From an uncultured Eubacteriales bacterium (GTDB taxonomy: Bacteria; Bacillota; Clostridia; Oscillospirales; Oscillospiraceae), in assembly GCA_900545925.1 (NCBI GenBank), contig URAZ01000028.1:1-39531 (forward strand): a DNA stretch of 39,531 bases, read 5' to 3'. The notes below the pieces were generated by a model. The model was not told where the DNA came from. It was given only the letters and a program-made list of their open reading frames with translations, and did not search any database. Positions 5,840 to 17,054 of this stretch are shown piece after piece. Each line of letters begins with the position of its first letter. Position 1 is the first letter of the stretch. The translations under genes and the position numbers were made by a program.

Positions 5840-8665
5840 TCATTTCAGCATTTTTTTCAGATACTGCCCCGTGAAGCTTTCCGGGCAGGCGGCGATCTGC
5901 TCCGGCGTGCCGCAGGCGACGATCTGCCCGCCGCCGGAGCCGCCCTCCGGCCCAAGATCGACGATATAGTCTGCGACCTTGATGACATCGAGATTGTGCT
6001 CGATGACGAGCACGGTGTTGCCTGCGTCAACCAGCCGCTGCAAAACCTCAATCAGCTTGTGGACATCTGCCATGTGAAGGCCGGTCGTCGGCTCGTCGAG
6101 AATATAGAATGTGCGGCCGGTTGCACGGCGGGAGAGTTCCGTTGCAAGCTTAACGCGCTGCGCCTCGCCGCCGGAGAGCGTTGTGGCGCTCTGCCCGAGT
6201 TTAATATAGCCAAGGCCTACGTCAACGAGTGTGGCGATCTTATTGCGGATGCGCGGCAGATTGTCAAAGAAGGCCAGCGCTTCCTCCGCCGTCATATCGA
6301 GTACGTCCGCAATATTCTTGCCCTTGTACAGAACTTCCAGCGTCTCGCGGTTATAGCGCTTTCCATGGCAGACCTCGCAGGGGACGAAAACGTCGGCCAG
6401 AAAGTGCATCTCGATCTTCACAAGACCGTTGCCGCTGCAGGCCTCGCAGCGGCCACCCTTTGTGTTGAATGAGAACCGCCCCGGACCGTAGCCCCGCGTG
6501 CGCGCGTCGGCTGTGGACGCAAACAGGTCGCGGATGTCGTTGAAGACGCCGGTGTACGTCGCCGGGTTGGAACTCGGCATGCGCCCGATGGGACTCTGGT
6601 CGATGCCGACGACCTTGTCCAGATGCTCCAGACCCTCGATGCGGTCGAACCTTCCCGGGCGGGTGCGGGCGCGGTTCAGGCTGCCGGCAAGCTTTTTGTA
6701 GAGGATTTCATTGACGAGGCTCGATTTGCCTGAGCCGGATACGCCGGTCACGCAGGTAAACGTGCCGAGCGGGAATTCGACGTCAATGTGGCGCAGATTG
6801 TTTTCTGCCGCGCCGAAAATTTTCAGGCTTTTCCCATTGCCCTCCCGCCGCTTTTCGGGCAGAGGAATCTTTTTCGCGCCGGACAGATACTGCCCCGTGA
6901 TGGAGCGCGGAGCGGCGATGATATCATCAACTGTGCCTGCGGCGATGATCTCGCCGCCATGCACGCCGGCGCCCGGGCCGACATCGACGATGAAATCGGC
7001 GGCGCGCATGGTGTCCTCGTCGTGCTCAACGACAAGGACGGAGTTCCCGATGTCACGCAGACGGCGGAGCGTGTCCAGCAGCTTGTCGTTATCCCGCTGG
7101 TGCAGGCCGATGGACGGCTCATCGAGGATATACAGAACGCCGATGAGGCTTGAGCCGATCTGTGTAGCCAGCCGGATACGCTGGCTCTCGCCGCCGGAGA
7201 GTGTGGCGGCAGAGCGTGAGAGTGTCAGATAGCTGAGGCCCACAGCCTGTAAAAACGACAGACGGGAGCGAATTTCGCGCACGATCTGCTCGGCAATGAC
7301 GGCCATGGAGCCGGTCAGCTTCAGATTGTCAATGAATTTCAGTTCCTCCGAAATAGGCATGGCGCAGAAATCCATGATGTTCATGCCGCCGACCGTGACG
7401 GCAAGGCTAATATCGGACAGACGCCTGCCGTGACACTTGGGGCACGGGCGCTCGGACATACACTCTTCGAGTTCCTTGCGCATGGCGTCGGACTGCGTCT
7501 CGGTGAGGCGCCGGGAGACGTTATTGACAACGCCCTCAAACGGCCGCTCCAGCGTGCCGCGGCCGTTTGCGCGTTCATAATAGATGGTGAGTTTTTCCGT
7601 ACCCGTGCCGTAGAGAATGACGTCGAGCGCTTTCTGCGGCAGAGCATCGATGGGGTCATTCAGGGAAAAATGATATTTTTTCGCCAGCGCCTCAAAATAC
7701 ATCCGGGAGATGGAGTCGTCGCGGACATTGTTCCAGCCGGAGGCCTGGATTGCACCCTGTAAAATCGACTTGGAGCGGTCGGGGATGATGAGCAGCGGGT
7801 CCGCGACCTGCTGCGTGCCAAGACCTGCGCAGACCGGGCAGGCACCGTAGGGGTTGTTGAACGAGAACATGCGCGGGGAGAGTTCCGGCATGGAGATGCC
7901 GCAGTCCTCACAGGCGTAGTTCTGGGAGAAGAGCGTGTCTCTGTCCCCATCCAACTCGTTGAGAATCACAAGACCGCCGGAGAGATTGGACGCCGTTTCC
8001 ACGGAATCCGTTAGTCTCCGGGCAAGGTCGGGTTTCATGATGAGCCGGTCAACGACGACTTCGATGTGGTGTTTTTTGTTCTTGTCAGGCGAAATGTCTT
8101 CCGTCAGTTCGTACAGACTTCCATCAACACGCACGCGGGCGTAGCCGCCGCGCCGGGCGTCTTCAAAGATTTTCTGGTGCTCGCCCTTTTTGCCGCGCAC
8201 GACAGGGGAGAGAATTTGAAATTTTGTCCGTTCAGGCAGGCCCATGATCTGATCAACGATCTGGTCAACCGTCTGACGGCGGATCTCCTTGCCGCACTTC
8301 GGGCAGTGCGGCGTGCCGCAGCGCGCCCACAAAAGGCGCAGATAGTCATAGATCTCCGTGACCGTGCCAACGGTCGAGCGGGGATTGCGGCTGGTGGTCT
8401 TCTGGTCGATGGAGATGGCGGGGGAAAGGCCATCGATGGAGTCAACGTCCGGCTTGTCCATCTGGCCGAGGAACATGCGCGCGTAACTCGAAAGTGACTC
8501 GACATACCGCCGCTGCCCCTCGGCAAAGATCGTGTCAAAGGCCAGAGATGACTTGCCCGAGCCGGACAGGCCGGTCAGGACGACCAGCTTGTCGCGCGGG
8601 ATCTCAACGGAGATATTCTTCAGATTATTGACGCGCGCACCCTGCACGCGGATACAGTTTTCCAT
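5840..8665 (-). CDS. uvrA: Excinuclease ABC subunit A
   Basis: A 941-residue ATPase that finds bulky DNA damage and loads UvrB in nucleotide excision repair. The two ABC modules are visible: Walker A GLSGSGKS at 32-39 and GVSGSGKS near 640, each followed by a LSGGE signature and a Walker B ILDEP. Zinc-finger cysteine pairs are seen at CPKCGKE, CEDCG/CPVCAG and CEACSG/CEVCHG. The start at 8665 (MENCIRVQGA) is chosen over an upstream in-frame ATG at 8752 because AGGAGC precedes it and family proteins begin here; the longer frame would run through the promoter. uvrB lies in the divergent operon 2.6 kb away; uvrC is not in the window. Length is typical. Confidence 0.97.
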   Translation of the reverse strand: MENCIRVQGARVNNLKNISVEIPRDKLVVLTGLSGSGKSSLAFDTIFAEGQRRYVESLSSYARMFLGQMDKPDVDSIDGLSPAISIDQKTTSRNPRSTVGTVTEIYDYLRLLWARCGTPHCPKCGKEIRRQTVDQIVDQIMGLPERTKFQILSPVVRGKKGEHQKIFEDARRGGYARVRVDGSLYELTEDISPDKNKKHHIEVVVDRLIMKPDLARRLTDSVETASNLSGGLVILNELDGDRDTLFSQNYACEDCGISMPELSPRMFSFNNPYGACPVCAGLGTQQVADPLLIIPDRSKSILQGAIQASGWNNVRDDSISRMYFEALAKKYHFSLNDPIDALPQKALDVILYGTGTEKLTIYYERANGRGTLERPFEGVVNNVSRRLTETQSDAMRKELEECMSERPCPKCHGRRLSDISLAVTVGGMNIMDFCAMPISEELKFIDNLKLTGSMAVIAEQIVREIRSRLSFLQAVGLSYLTLSRSAATLSGGESQRIRLATQIGSSLIGVLYILDEPSIGLHQRDNDKLLDTLRRLRDIGNSVLVVEHDEDTMRAADFIVDVGPGAGVHGGEIIAAGTVDDIIAAPRSITGQYLSGAKKIPLPEKRREGNGKSLKIFGAAENNLRHIDVEFPLGTFTCVTGVSGSGKSSLVNEILYKKLAGSLNRARTRPGRFDRIEGLEHLDKVVGIDQSPIGRMPSSNPATYTGVFNDIRDLFASTADARTRGYGPGRFSFNTKGGRCEACSGNGLVKIEMHFLADVFVPCEVCHGKRYNRETLEVLYKGKNIADVLDMTAEEALAFFDNLPRIRNKIATLVDVGLGYIKLGQSATTLSGGEAQRVKLATELSRRATGRTFYILDEPTTGLHMADVHKLIEVLQRLVDAGNTVLVIEHNLDVIKVADYIVDLGPEGGSGGGQIVACGTPEQIAACPESFTGQYLKKMLK

Positions 8666-8707
8666 GGTTCGCTCCTGTGTAGAAAAATCGAAAAATTCAG
8701 TCTGCTT

Positions 8708-8736
8708 ATTATACCAGATTCGTTTGAAAACTACAA
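8708..8736 (-). promoter_or_regulatory. Probable uvrA promoter
   Basis: On the minus strand TATAAT (8708-8713) with a poor -35 (TTGTAG, 8731-8736) at 17 bases. I saw no clear LexA operator (GAAC-N4-GTTC form) around it. Confidence 0.55.
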
Positions 8737-8779
8737 CAGGATTTTCAAACAAAAGTTTTTAAATTTTAAAAGCAGAGGC

Positions 8780-8808
8780 TTGCGGCTTCTTGCGGAACAT
8801 GCTATAGT
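8780..8808 (+). promoter_or_regulatory. Probable cls operon promoter
   Basis: TTGCGG (8780-8785), a 17-base spacer and TATAGT (8803-8808). Transcription would start about 8815 and run through the long palindrome, giving a leader of about 190 nt before cls. Confidence 0.55.
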
Positions 8809-8820
8809 ATAAAAGCAATA

Positions 8821-8967
8821 CCGCACAAACGCGCCGGCGTGCTTCGGCGGATCTTTTCCGCCAATTCAGCGGTTTGAAAAACTCGGAATACATACAGTAT
8901 TCCTTCGCTTTTCAAACCTTGACTTGACGAAAAATCTCTCGCCGAATCTGCTTGCCGAATTGTGCGG
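8821..8967. repeat. 147-bp imperfect palindrome between uvrA and cls
   Basis: Four matched blocks are nested at nearly equal spacing: CCGCACAA 8821-8828 with TTGTGCGG 8960-8967; TTCGGCG 8843-8849 with CGCCGAA 8940-8946; GGTTTGAAAA 8871-8880 with TTTTCAAACC 8909-8918; GGAATAC 8885-8891 with GTATTCC 8897-8903. The segments between blocks are also similar in the two arms. A local hairpin (GGCGGA 8846-8851 with TCCGCC 8857-8862) competes with the second block. It is either a MITE-like palindromic element or a strongly folded mRNA leader of cls. Confidence 0.75.
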
Positions 8968-9006
8968 CGCAGTCTAAAAAATTCAAGCATCGGGGGAGGG
9001 AAGACC

Positions 9007-10536
9007 ATGCGGAACCTGTCAAAGCTGATATTTCAGCGGGTCGTGGCGGTGTCGGTCGGCATTGCGCTGCAGATCATATTTCTGATCGTGACGGCAACAT
9101 ATCTGCGGGCGGACTTTTTCTGGATCCGAATCGCCATGACTGTGCTCAGCTGGGTGGTCGTCATCTATATCATCTCGTGCGGGGTCAACCCAAGCTATAA
9201 GATCGCGTGGATCGTGCTGATTCTGGCCTTCCCTGTGGCGGGATTGACGATCTATCTGCTGTTCGGCGGCAATAAAATTTCCAGCTATGAGCACCGGAAG
9301 ATGCAGTCGATCGAGGCCGTCACCATGCAGCAGCTGCGGCAGGACGATGCGCCGCTGTGGGAGTTAGCCGCCGCCGGGACGCCTGCGTTCAACCACGCGC
9401 GCTACCTGCTTTCGGCCTCCGGCTACCCCATCTACGACGATGCGGACGCGGAATATTTCCCAACCGGCGAAAGCTGCTATGCCGCAATGCTGGAGGAACT
9501 GCAAAAAGCGGAGCACTATATTTTTATCGAGTTTTTCATCATCGCCACCGGAAAGATGTGGACCCCCATTCTGGAACTTCTGCGGGAAAAGGCGGCGGCA
9601 GGCGTCGATGTGCGCGTCGTGTATGACGATTTTGGCTGCATCACGCGCCTGCCGATGGGTTATGAGAAAAAGCTGCGGGAAATGGGTATCCGCGCGCACG
9701 CGTTCAACCCCTATATCCCGATTTTGTCTGCCCGTCTCAATAACCGCGATCACCGCAAGCTTCTGATCATTGACGGCAAGGCTGCGTTTACCGGCGGCGT
9801 CAATCTGGCGGACGAGTATATCAACGAATACGAGCGTTTCGGACACTGGAAGGACTGCGGCATTCTTGTGCGCGGGAAAGCCGTGTGGTCGATGACAGTT
9901 ATGTTTTTGTCCCTCTGGGGTTACGTTGACCGGTCGGAGGAGGACGTGGGACACTTCCGTGTGGACTATCCGGAAAAGCAGGGAAACACCGGCTTTCTGC
10001 AGCCGTTTGCCGACAGTCCGCTTGACAACGAGGACGTCGGTGCGACAATTTTACAGTCCGTCATTTCCTCTGCACAGGAGCGGATGTGGATCATGACGCC
10101 GTATCTGATTCTGGACGACAAAATGACCACGGCGCTCTGTGTCGCAGCTAAAACAGGCGTCGATGTACGCATCATCACGCCAGGCATCCCGGACAAGTGG
10201 TATGTCCACGCGGTCACGCGCGCAAACTATGAGGAACTGGCGCGCGCGGGCGTTAGCATTTTTGAATACACGCCGGGTTTTATCCACTCTAAGGTCTATC
10301 TGGCCGACACGAAGCAGGCCGTCGTCGGCACGGTCAATCTGGACTTCCGCAGCCTGTATCTGCATTTTGAAGACGCCGTGTATCTCTATGACACCACTGT
10401 GAACGCACAGGTGCAGGCGGATTTTGAAGAAACGTTTCCCCAGTGCAAGGAGATCACCGCTGAGCAGTGCCGCCATACGCGCCTGACGCAGCGTGTACTG
10501 CGGGCGCTGCTGCGGCTGCTTGCGCCGCTGATGTGA
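9007..10536 (+). CDS. cls: Cardiolipin synthase
   Basis: A 509-residue membrane enzyme that joins two phosphatidylglycerol molecules into cardiolipin and glycerol. Three hydrophobic segments fill the first 90 residues; the phospholipase D domains follow. The two HKD motifs are complete: DHRKLLIIDG (H249, K251, D256) and IHSKVYLADT (H427, K429, D434), each followed by a TGG or GTVN turn. The start at 9007 is chosen because GGGGGAGGG lies just upstream; an in-frame ATG at 8962 has no site and would add 15 unrelated residues. It leads a compact operon with radC and uvrB, 26 bases before radC. Length fits the bacterial cls family. Confidence 0.95.
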   Translation: MRNLSKLIFQRVVAVSVGIALQIIFLIVTATYLRADFFWIRIAMTVLSWVVVIYIISCGVNPSYKIAWIVLILAFPVAGLTIYLLFGGNKISSYEHRKMQSIEAVTMQQLRQDDAPLWELAAAGTPAFNHARYLLSASGYPIYDDADAEYFPTGESCYAAMLEELQKAEHYIFIEFFIIATGKMWTPILELLREKAAAGVDVRVVYDDFGCITRLPMGYEKKLREMGIRAHAFNPYIPILSARLNNRDHRKLLIIDGKAAFTGGVNLADEYINEYERFGHWKDCGILVRGKAVWSMTVMFLSLWGYVDRSEEDVGHFRVDYPEKQGNTGFLQPFADSPLDNEDVGATILQSVISSAQERMWIMTPYLILDDKMTTALCVAAKTGVDVRIITPGIPDKWYVHAVTRANYEELARAGVSIFEYTPGFIHSKVYLADTKQAVVGTVNLDFRSLYLHFEDAVYLYDTTVNAQVQADFEETFPQCKEITAEQCRHTRLTQRVLRALLRLLAPLM

Positions 10537-10562
10537 GCGGGAACGGAAAGGAGCCGATGTCC

Positions 10563-11241
10563 ATGTCCATCCATAAAGGCCACCGCGAACGCATGCGGAA
10601 ACAACTCAAAACCAGCGGCATGGACTCCCTCTCGGACGTGCAGGTGTTGGAGGTGCTTTTGTATTACGCCGCGCCGCGCGGTGATACGAACCCGGCGGCA
10701 CACGCGCTTTTAAGCCGATTCGGGACGCTCGACGGCGTGTTTTCCGCGCCGGAGTCGGAACTCAAAAAGGTCAGCGGTGTCGGAGACGCCGCAGCGCAGC
10801 TGATCCGGCTCGTGCCGCAGGTGGCGCGCCGCTGCCTCATGAGCCGCAGCGCGCAGATTGAGATTCTGGATACTACGTCCAAATGCGGACAATACCTGCT
10901 GCCGTACTTCCACGGCGAAAGCGAGGAGGTCGTGTATCTTCTCTGCCTCGACGCGAAGTGTAAGGCGCTCGACTGCGTGCTCATCCATCGAGGCGGCGTG
11001 AACGTCGCGTCCATTGCGGCGCGCAAGGTCGTCAAGGCTGCGCTGGATGCGAACGCAACCTCCGTCGTGCTCTCGCATAACCACCCCAGCGGCCTTGCGC
11101 TGCCCAGCCCCGAGGATCGGCAGACTACGCTGGCGTTAAAGGCGGCGCTCGAGGCGGTCGGGATCGTGTTGGCCGACCATATCATTGTCGCGGACGACGA
11201 TTTTGTCTCTCTGCGCGACGACGGCATTCTGGAGGATCCGT

Positions 11242-11252
<11 letters not shown>
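10563..11252 (+). CDS. radC: RadC-family JAB/MPN domain protein
   Basis: A 229-residue protein of the RadC family. The N-terminal third has helix-hairpin-helix-like sequence (LKKVSGVGDAAAQLI), and the C-terminal JAMM metalloenzyme motif is intact: SHNHPSG at 171-177 (H172, H174) with D185 after the Ser-Pro loop. Once linked to DNA repair, its true activity is unknown in most bacteria. The ATG at 10563 is preferred to the one at 10557 because it stands 9 bases after AAAGGAG; the earlier one is only 3 bases away. It overlaps uvrB by 11 bases, so the two are translationally coupled, and both could serve DNA maintenance. Confidence 0.9.
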
Positions 11253-13214
<1,962 letters not shown>

Positions 13215-13218
<4 letters not shown>

Positions 13219-14471
13219 CGAGAAGAACAGAACTCCTGCCGGGCGTGTTCCTCACGGCCGTGCAGGACAGGCGGTTCAAGACCGCCTGCTTCAGCCTCAG
13301 CTTTTTAAGGCCGCTTCGCGTGGGCGAGGCGGCTATGAACGCGCTTCTGCCGAGCGTGCTTCTGCGAGGCAGCAAAAAAACGCCATCCATCCGCGCCATT
13401 GCTGACCGGTTGGACGATCTGCACGGCGCATCCGTCGGCGCGCTGGTGCGCAAAAAAGGCGAGGTTCAGCTTACGGGATTATTTGCAGATTGCCTGGAAG
13501 ATCAATACGCGGGCGAGACAGTTTTTTTGCAGCTTCTGGACTTCGTATCAGAACTGCTTTTCTGCCCGCAGATGGAAAACAGCGCGTTTCTGCCGCAGCT
13601 TGTGCAGCAGGAACGGCAGAATCTGCAAAACGCCATGCAGAGCGTTCTGGACGACAAGGGTGCTTACTGTGAAAGGCAAATGCTTCGCAGCATGTGCCGG
13701 GGCGAACGCTACGCCTGCGGCCGCCTCGGAGAGCCGGAGGAGTTGGATGCGATCGACGCACGCACGCTCTGGACGCACTATGAATCACTGCTGGCCTCGT
13801 CGCGCGTGGAACTTTTTTATCTCGGCAGTCAATCTGCAGATGAGATCGCAGTACAGCTTCGTCCGCTTCTGGCGCAGCTGCCGCGTGCGGCCTGCGTCAT
13901 GGCTTCGACCGTTCCCGGTCCGCAGCCGCAGACACTGCGGCGGTTTTCCGAAACGATGCCGCTCGCGCAAAGCAGATTTTCGATGGGCTTCCGCACGGAT
14001 GTGACGCTGCAAAGTGCGCAGTATCCTGCAATGCTGCTTCTGAACGCAATGCTCGGCGGAGGTGAGCAGAACCGGCTCTATACCGTCGTGCGCGGGCAGC
14101 TGGCTCTATGCTACGAGGCCGGAAGCTGGTACGACGGACACAAAGGCATCTTGGCCGCATCCGCCGGATGCGGCCGTGCAGACCTGACCGCCGTTGAGCA
14201 GGAAATTCTGCGTCAGCTTGCGGAACTGGCCGAAGGGCGTTTTTCTCAGGCAGAACTGGAAATAGCCCGCGCGGGGCTGCTGTCCGATCTGCGGCTGCTG
14301 TGCGACAGCCCCGGCAGGCTTGATGAATTTTATACGGGCCGCGCAGCGGCGGGCATTTCGCAGAGTCCTGCTGAACTTGCCGCTGCAGTTCGTGCCGTTC
14401 CGGCAGAGGACATATGCGCCGCTGCGCGGCAGGTGCGGCCCGATACGGTCTATACGTTGGAGGAAGCATGA
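13215..14471 (+). CDS. M16-family peptidase-like protein, inactive subunit (YfmF-like)
   Basis: A 418-residue member of the M16 (insulinase/processing peptidase) superfamily. At the position where active M16 enzymes carry HxxEH it reads VGEAAMNALLPSVLL, so the zinc ligands are missing and it should be the non-catalytic partner. The downstream half has the typical second M16 domain (FSMGFRTDVTLQSAQ, LLNAMLGGGEQNRLY). It overlaps uvrB and the next gene by 4 bases each, and the next gene encodes the HxxEH-bearing partner; together they match the YfmF/YfmH pair named in databases as associated with EF-P 5-aminopentanol modification. No EF-P reductase gene is beside them, so that link is only by family. 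Confidence 0.85.
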
Positions 14472-15721
14472 GTTGGAACGACTATCCCGCGCTCGGAGAG
14501 CGCTGTTATCTGGAAACGCTTCCGAACGGTCTGCGCCTGCGCGTTGTGCCGAAGCCGGGCTTCGCCGGGAAATTCGCGTTTCTCGGGGTCAATGTTGGAT
14601 CGTGTGACACGCAGCTTCCGTTAAGCGGCGGCTGGCAGACCGTGCCGGACGGCACGGCGCATTTTCTGGAGCACCGCATGTTCTGCCTGCCGGACTGCGA
14701 CCCGGAGGCGGCGTTTTCCAGCCTCGGTGCGGAGTCGAACGCTTTTACCGACTATGCGATGACCGGCTATTATTTCACCTGCACGGAACACTTTGAGGAC
14801 TGTCTGCGCTTGCTTCTGCGCATGGCCTCGACGCCGTACTTCCCGCCGGAAGCAATGGCAGCGGAGCGTGCCGTCATTGCCGACGAAATTGCGCTCTACG
14901 ACGATTCGCCCGAGGACTGCGCGCAGGAGCGGCTGTGCCGCGCACTGTATCGCTGCCACCCCATCCACATTCCCATTGCGGGCTCCCGCCGCTCCATCCG
15001 CGCCGTCACGCCGGAGCTGCTGCGGCGCTGTTTTGACGCGTTTTATGTTCCGTCCAATATGGCGCTTGTCATCATGGGCGATGTGGACGCGGAGGCTGCC
15101 GCACGGCTTGCACAGGAGTGTCTGCCGCCGGACTTCTCGCCGCCGCCTGCGCGGCCTTGCGGCGAAGCGGAACCTGCGTGCGCATTCCGGCACAGAACGT
15201 GCCGGAAACTCCCGGTCAGCCAGCCGGTGTTTTCTATTGGCTTTCGGGCAGAGCCGTCCGCAGAGCCGCTCCGGCAGGAACTCACGGGACAGCTTGCCGC
15301 CGAATTGCTGCTGGGCGAAAGTTCAGCGCTATATGAAAGCCTTTATACACGCGGCCTGATCGACGCAGATTTCTCCTCCGGCTTTACGCGCGTTCCCGGC
15401 GCGGCGTTTTTGCAGGTGAGCGGTGCAGGGTGCGACCCGGAAGTTGTGCTGGAAGCCATTTTGCAGGCACCGAAGACCGGCTTTGTGCCCACACGGTTCG
15501 AGAGACTGAAAAAATCTGTACGCGGCAGACTTCTGCGGGAACTTGACGGATTTGAATCAACCTGCTATCGTATATGCGAATCCCTGTTCGCAGGCAGCGA
15601 ATGCTTCGGCGAGTTTGATCTGCTGGATACCATTACACGTTCTGACGCGGAAGCGCTCCTGACGCAAACAATCACACCGGAACGTGCTGCGCTCAGCGTT
15701 ATTGTGCCGGAAGAAGCATGA
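14468..15721 (+). CDS. M16-family zinc peptidase, active subunit (YfmH-like)
   Basis: A 417-residue M16 metallopeptidase. The zinc site HFLEH lies at 65-69 (H65, E68, H69) and the third ligand is in VIADEI (E140), at the expected distance. The C-terminal half is a second, non-catalytic M16 domain. The start at 14468 overlaps the previous stop (ATGA) and is preceded by TTGGAGGAAG. It probably forms a heterodimer with the upstream inactive protein; the substrate is unknown. It is the last gene of the cls-radC-uvrB-yfmF-yfmH unit, and a MITE-like element begins 18 bases after its stop. Confidence 0.88.
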   Translation: MSWNDYPALGERCYLETLPNGLRLRVVPKPGFAGKFAFLGVNVGSCDTQLPLSGGWQTVPDGTAHFLEHRMFCLPDCDPEAAFSSLGAESNAFTDYAMTGYYFTCTEHFEDCLRLLLRMASTPYFPPEAMAAERAVIADEIALYDDSPEDCAQERLCRALYRCHPIHIPIAGSRRSIRAVTPELLRRCFDAFYVPSNMALVIMGDVDAEAAARLAQECLPPDFSPPPARPCGEAEPACAFRHRTCRKLPVSQPVFSIGFRAEPSAEPLRQELTGQLAAELLLGESSALYESLYTRGLIDADFSSGFTRVPGAAFLQVSGAGCDPEVVLEAILQAPKTGFVPTRFERLKKSVRGRLLRELDGFESTCYRICESLFAGSECFGEFDLLDTITRSDAEALLTQTITPERAALSVIVPEEA

Positions 15722-15738
15722 ATTTCAGATGCACCAGC

Positions 15739-15984
15739 TGTAGGGGCCGATGCCCATCTTCGGCGCTAAGAGCCGCGCGATGCGCGGTTGCGCCTCGAAA
15801 CTAGCCTGCGGACGTCGCATCGGCCCGCGCAGAATGCACCGGTTTTACGGAAAACTTCGGCGAATTCGCAACTTTCCAAACGGGTGGACGACTCTGTCCG
15901 CCCGCAGGATGCACCGTTTTTTTTCGGAAACCCTCAGCGAATCCGCAGCTACCCAACGGGCCGACGTAGGCATCGGCCCCTACA
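15739..15984. mobile_element. MITE-like element with 16-bp terminal inverted repeats
   Basis: The ends are exact inverted copies: TGTAGGGGCCGATGCC at 15739-15754 and GGCATCGGCCCCTACA at 15969-15984, 246 bp in all. Inside are two imperfect direct copies of about 75 bp, starting AGAATGCACC at 15831 and AGGATGCACC at 15906, each followed by GCGAAT-type and GC-rich blocks; a further GCATCGGCCC copy is at 15817. There is no ORF of note and no evident target duplication by eye. The form and terminal sequence resemble small non-autonomous repeats seen in Oscillospiraceae genomes. Confidence 0.7.
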
Positions 15985-16067
15985 AAACGTATGCACCCAA
16001 AGGCCCCCTCGGCTTTGGAGCGGGCCGCCGGAGGCAAACGCCTCTCAATTCATCAGGAGGAATTCAT

Positions 16068-16937
16068 ATGTTTCTCGCATCTCCCATCACATTCCCGAAT
16101 CTCGGCATCGAGATCAACCCCAGTCCCGTGGCCTTTACGGTCTTCGGGAAGGACATCTACTGGTACGGCATCATCATTGCCGCCGGATTCCTGCTCGCCG
16201 TGTTTTATATGCTCTCGCGGGCAAAGGACTTCGGCGTCACGCAGGACGATGTGCTCGATATGATCCTCTGGGCGGCGCCCATCGGTGTCGTCTGCGCACG
16301 TCTGTATTACTGCATTTTCTATTGGGAACTTTACGCCGATGATCCCATTTCCATCCTCTATATCTGGGAGGGCGGGCTTGCCATCTACGGCGGCATCATC
16401 GGCGGCGCAATTACGCTGCTTGTCGTCGCAAAGCATAAGAAAATTCCGGCCACAGTCCTGCTCGATGTGGCGGGCATGGGCGTCATCATCGGCCAGCTTG
16501 TGGGCAGATGGGGCAACTTCATGAACCGCGAGGCGCACGGCGCCGTTACGGATGCGTTCCTGAAAATGGGCCTTCAGGACGTATCCGGCGTTGTGACGTA
16601 TTACCACCCGACGTTCCTCTATGAGTCCGTTTGGAACCTCGTTGGCTTCATCGGCCTGCATTTTTTCTCAAAGAAGCGGAAATTCGACGGCGAAGTGTTC
16701 CTCGCCTATGTGGCGTGGTACGGCCTCGGCCGCGTGTGGATCGAGGGACTGCGCACCGACAGCTTGTATCTGTTCTCTACCGGCATCCGCGTCAGCCAGC
16801 TTGTGGCAGCTGTCTCCTTCCTTGCCGCAGGCGGAGTTCTTGCGTGGGTGCTCATCAAAAAGAAGCCCACACCCGATACGCTCTACGTCAATCGCAGGCG
16901 CAATGAATCGCAGGAAGGCGAAAAACAGGCCGATTAA
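16068..16937 (+). CDS. lgt: Prolipoprotein diacylglyceryl transferase
   Basis: A 289-residue multi-pass membrane enzyme that moves diacylglycerol from phosphatidylglycerol onto the lipobox cysteine of prolipoproteins. The Lgt signature GRWGNFMNREAHG is at 146-158, and YWYGIIIA, GARLYY-like (CARLYY) and GGLAIYGG motifs are in the expected order. The start at 16068 lies behind AGGAGGAATTC. The MITE-like element ends 83 bases upstream; I see no obvious promoter in that short gap, so expression may come from within or across the element. The charged C-terminal tail (RRRNESQEGEK) is cytoplasmic-looking. It would process the lipoproteins of this cell, including the one at 37754. Confidence 0.96.
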   Translation: MFLASPITFPNLGIEINPSPVAFTVFGKDIYWYGIIIAAGFLLAVFYMLSRAKDFGVTQDDVLDMILWAAPIGVVCARLYYCIFYWELYADDPISILYIWEGGLAIYGGIIGGAITLLVVAKHKKIPATVLLDVAGMGVIIGQLVGRWGNFMNREAHGAVTDAFLKMGLQDVSGVVTYYHPTFLYESVWNLVGFIGLHFFSKKRKFDGEVFLAYVAWYGLGRVWIEGLRTDSLYLFSTGIRVSQLVAAVSFLAAGGVLAWVLIKKKPTPDTLYVNRRRNESQEGEKQAD

Positions 16938-17054
16938 AAGAAAATTTACAAAATAACTGACATTGCACGTCACTTGCCTATTCCATTTTTTTCGGGCAGG
17001 TGCTATACTACAAGAAATAAAAAAGCAAATTATGCTGCTGAAAGGAGTTTCTCC

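Noticed and set aside
8666..8760. LexA box controlling uvrA
   Set aside because: No GAAC-N4-GTTC type palindrome was found near the promoter.
15831..15984. CRISPR-like array in the repeats before lgt
   Set aside because: Only two degenerate copies of about 75 bp with no unique spacers; fits a MITE-like element.
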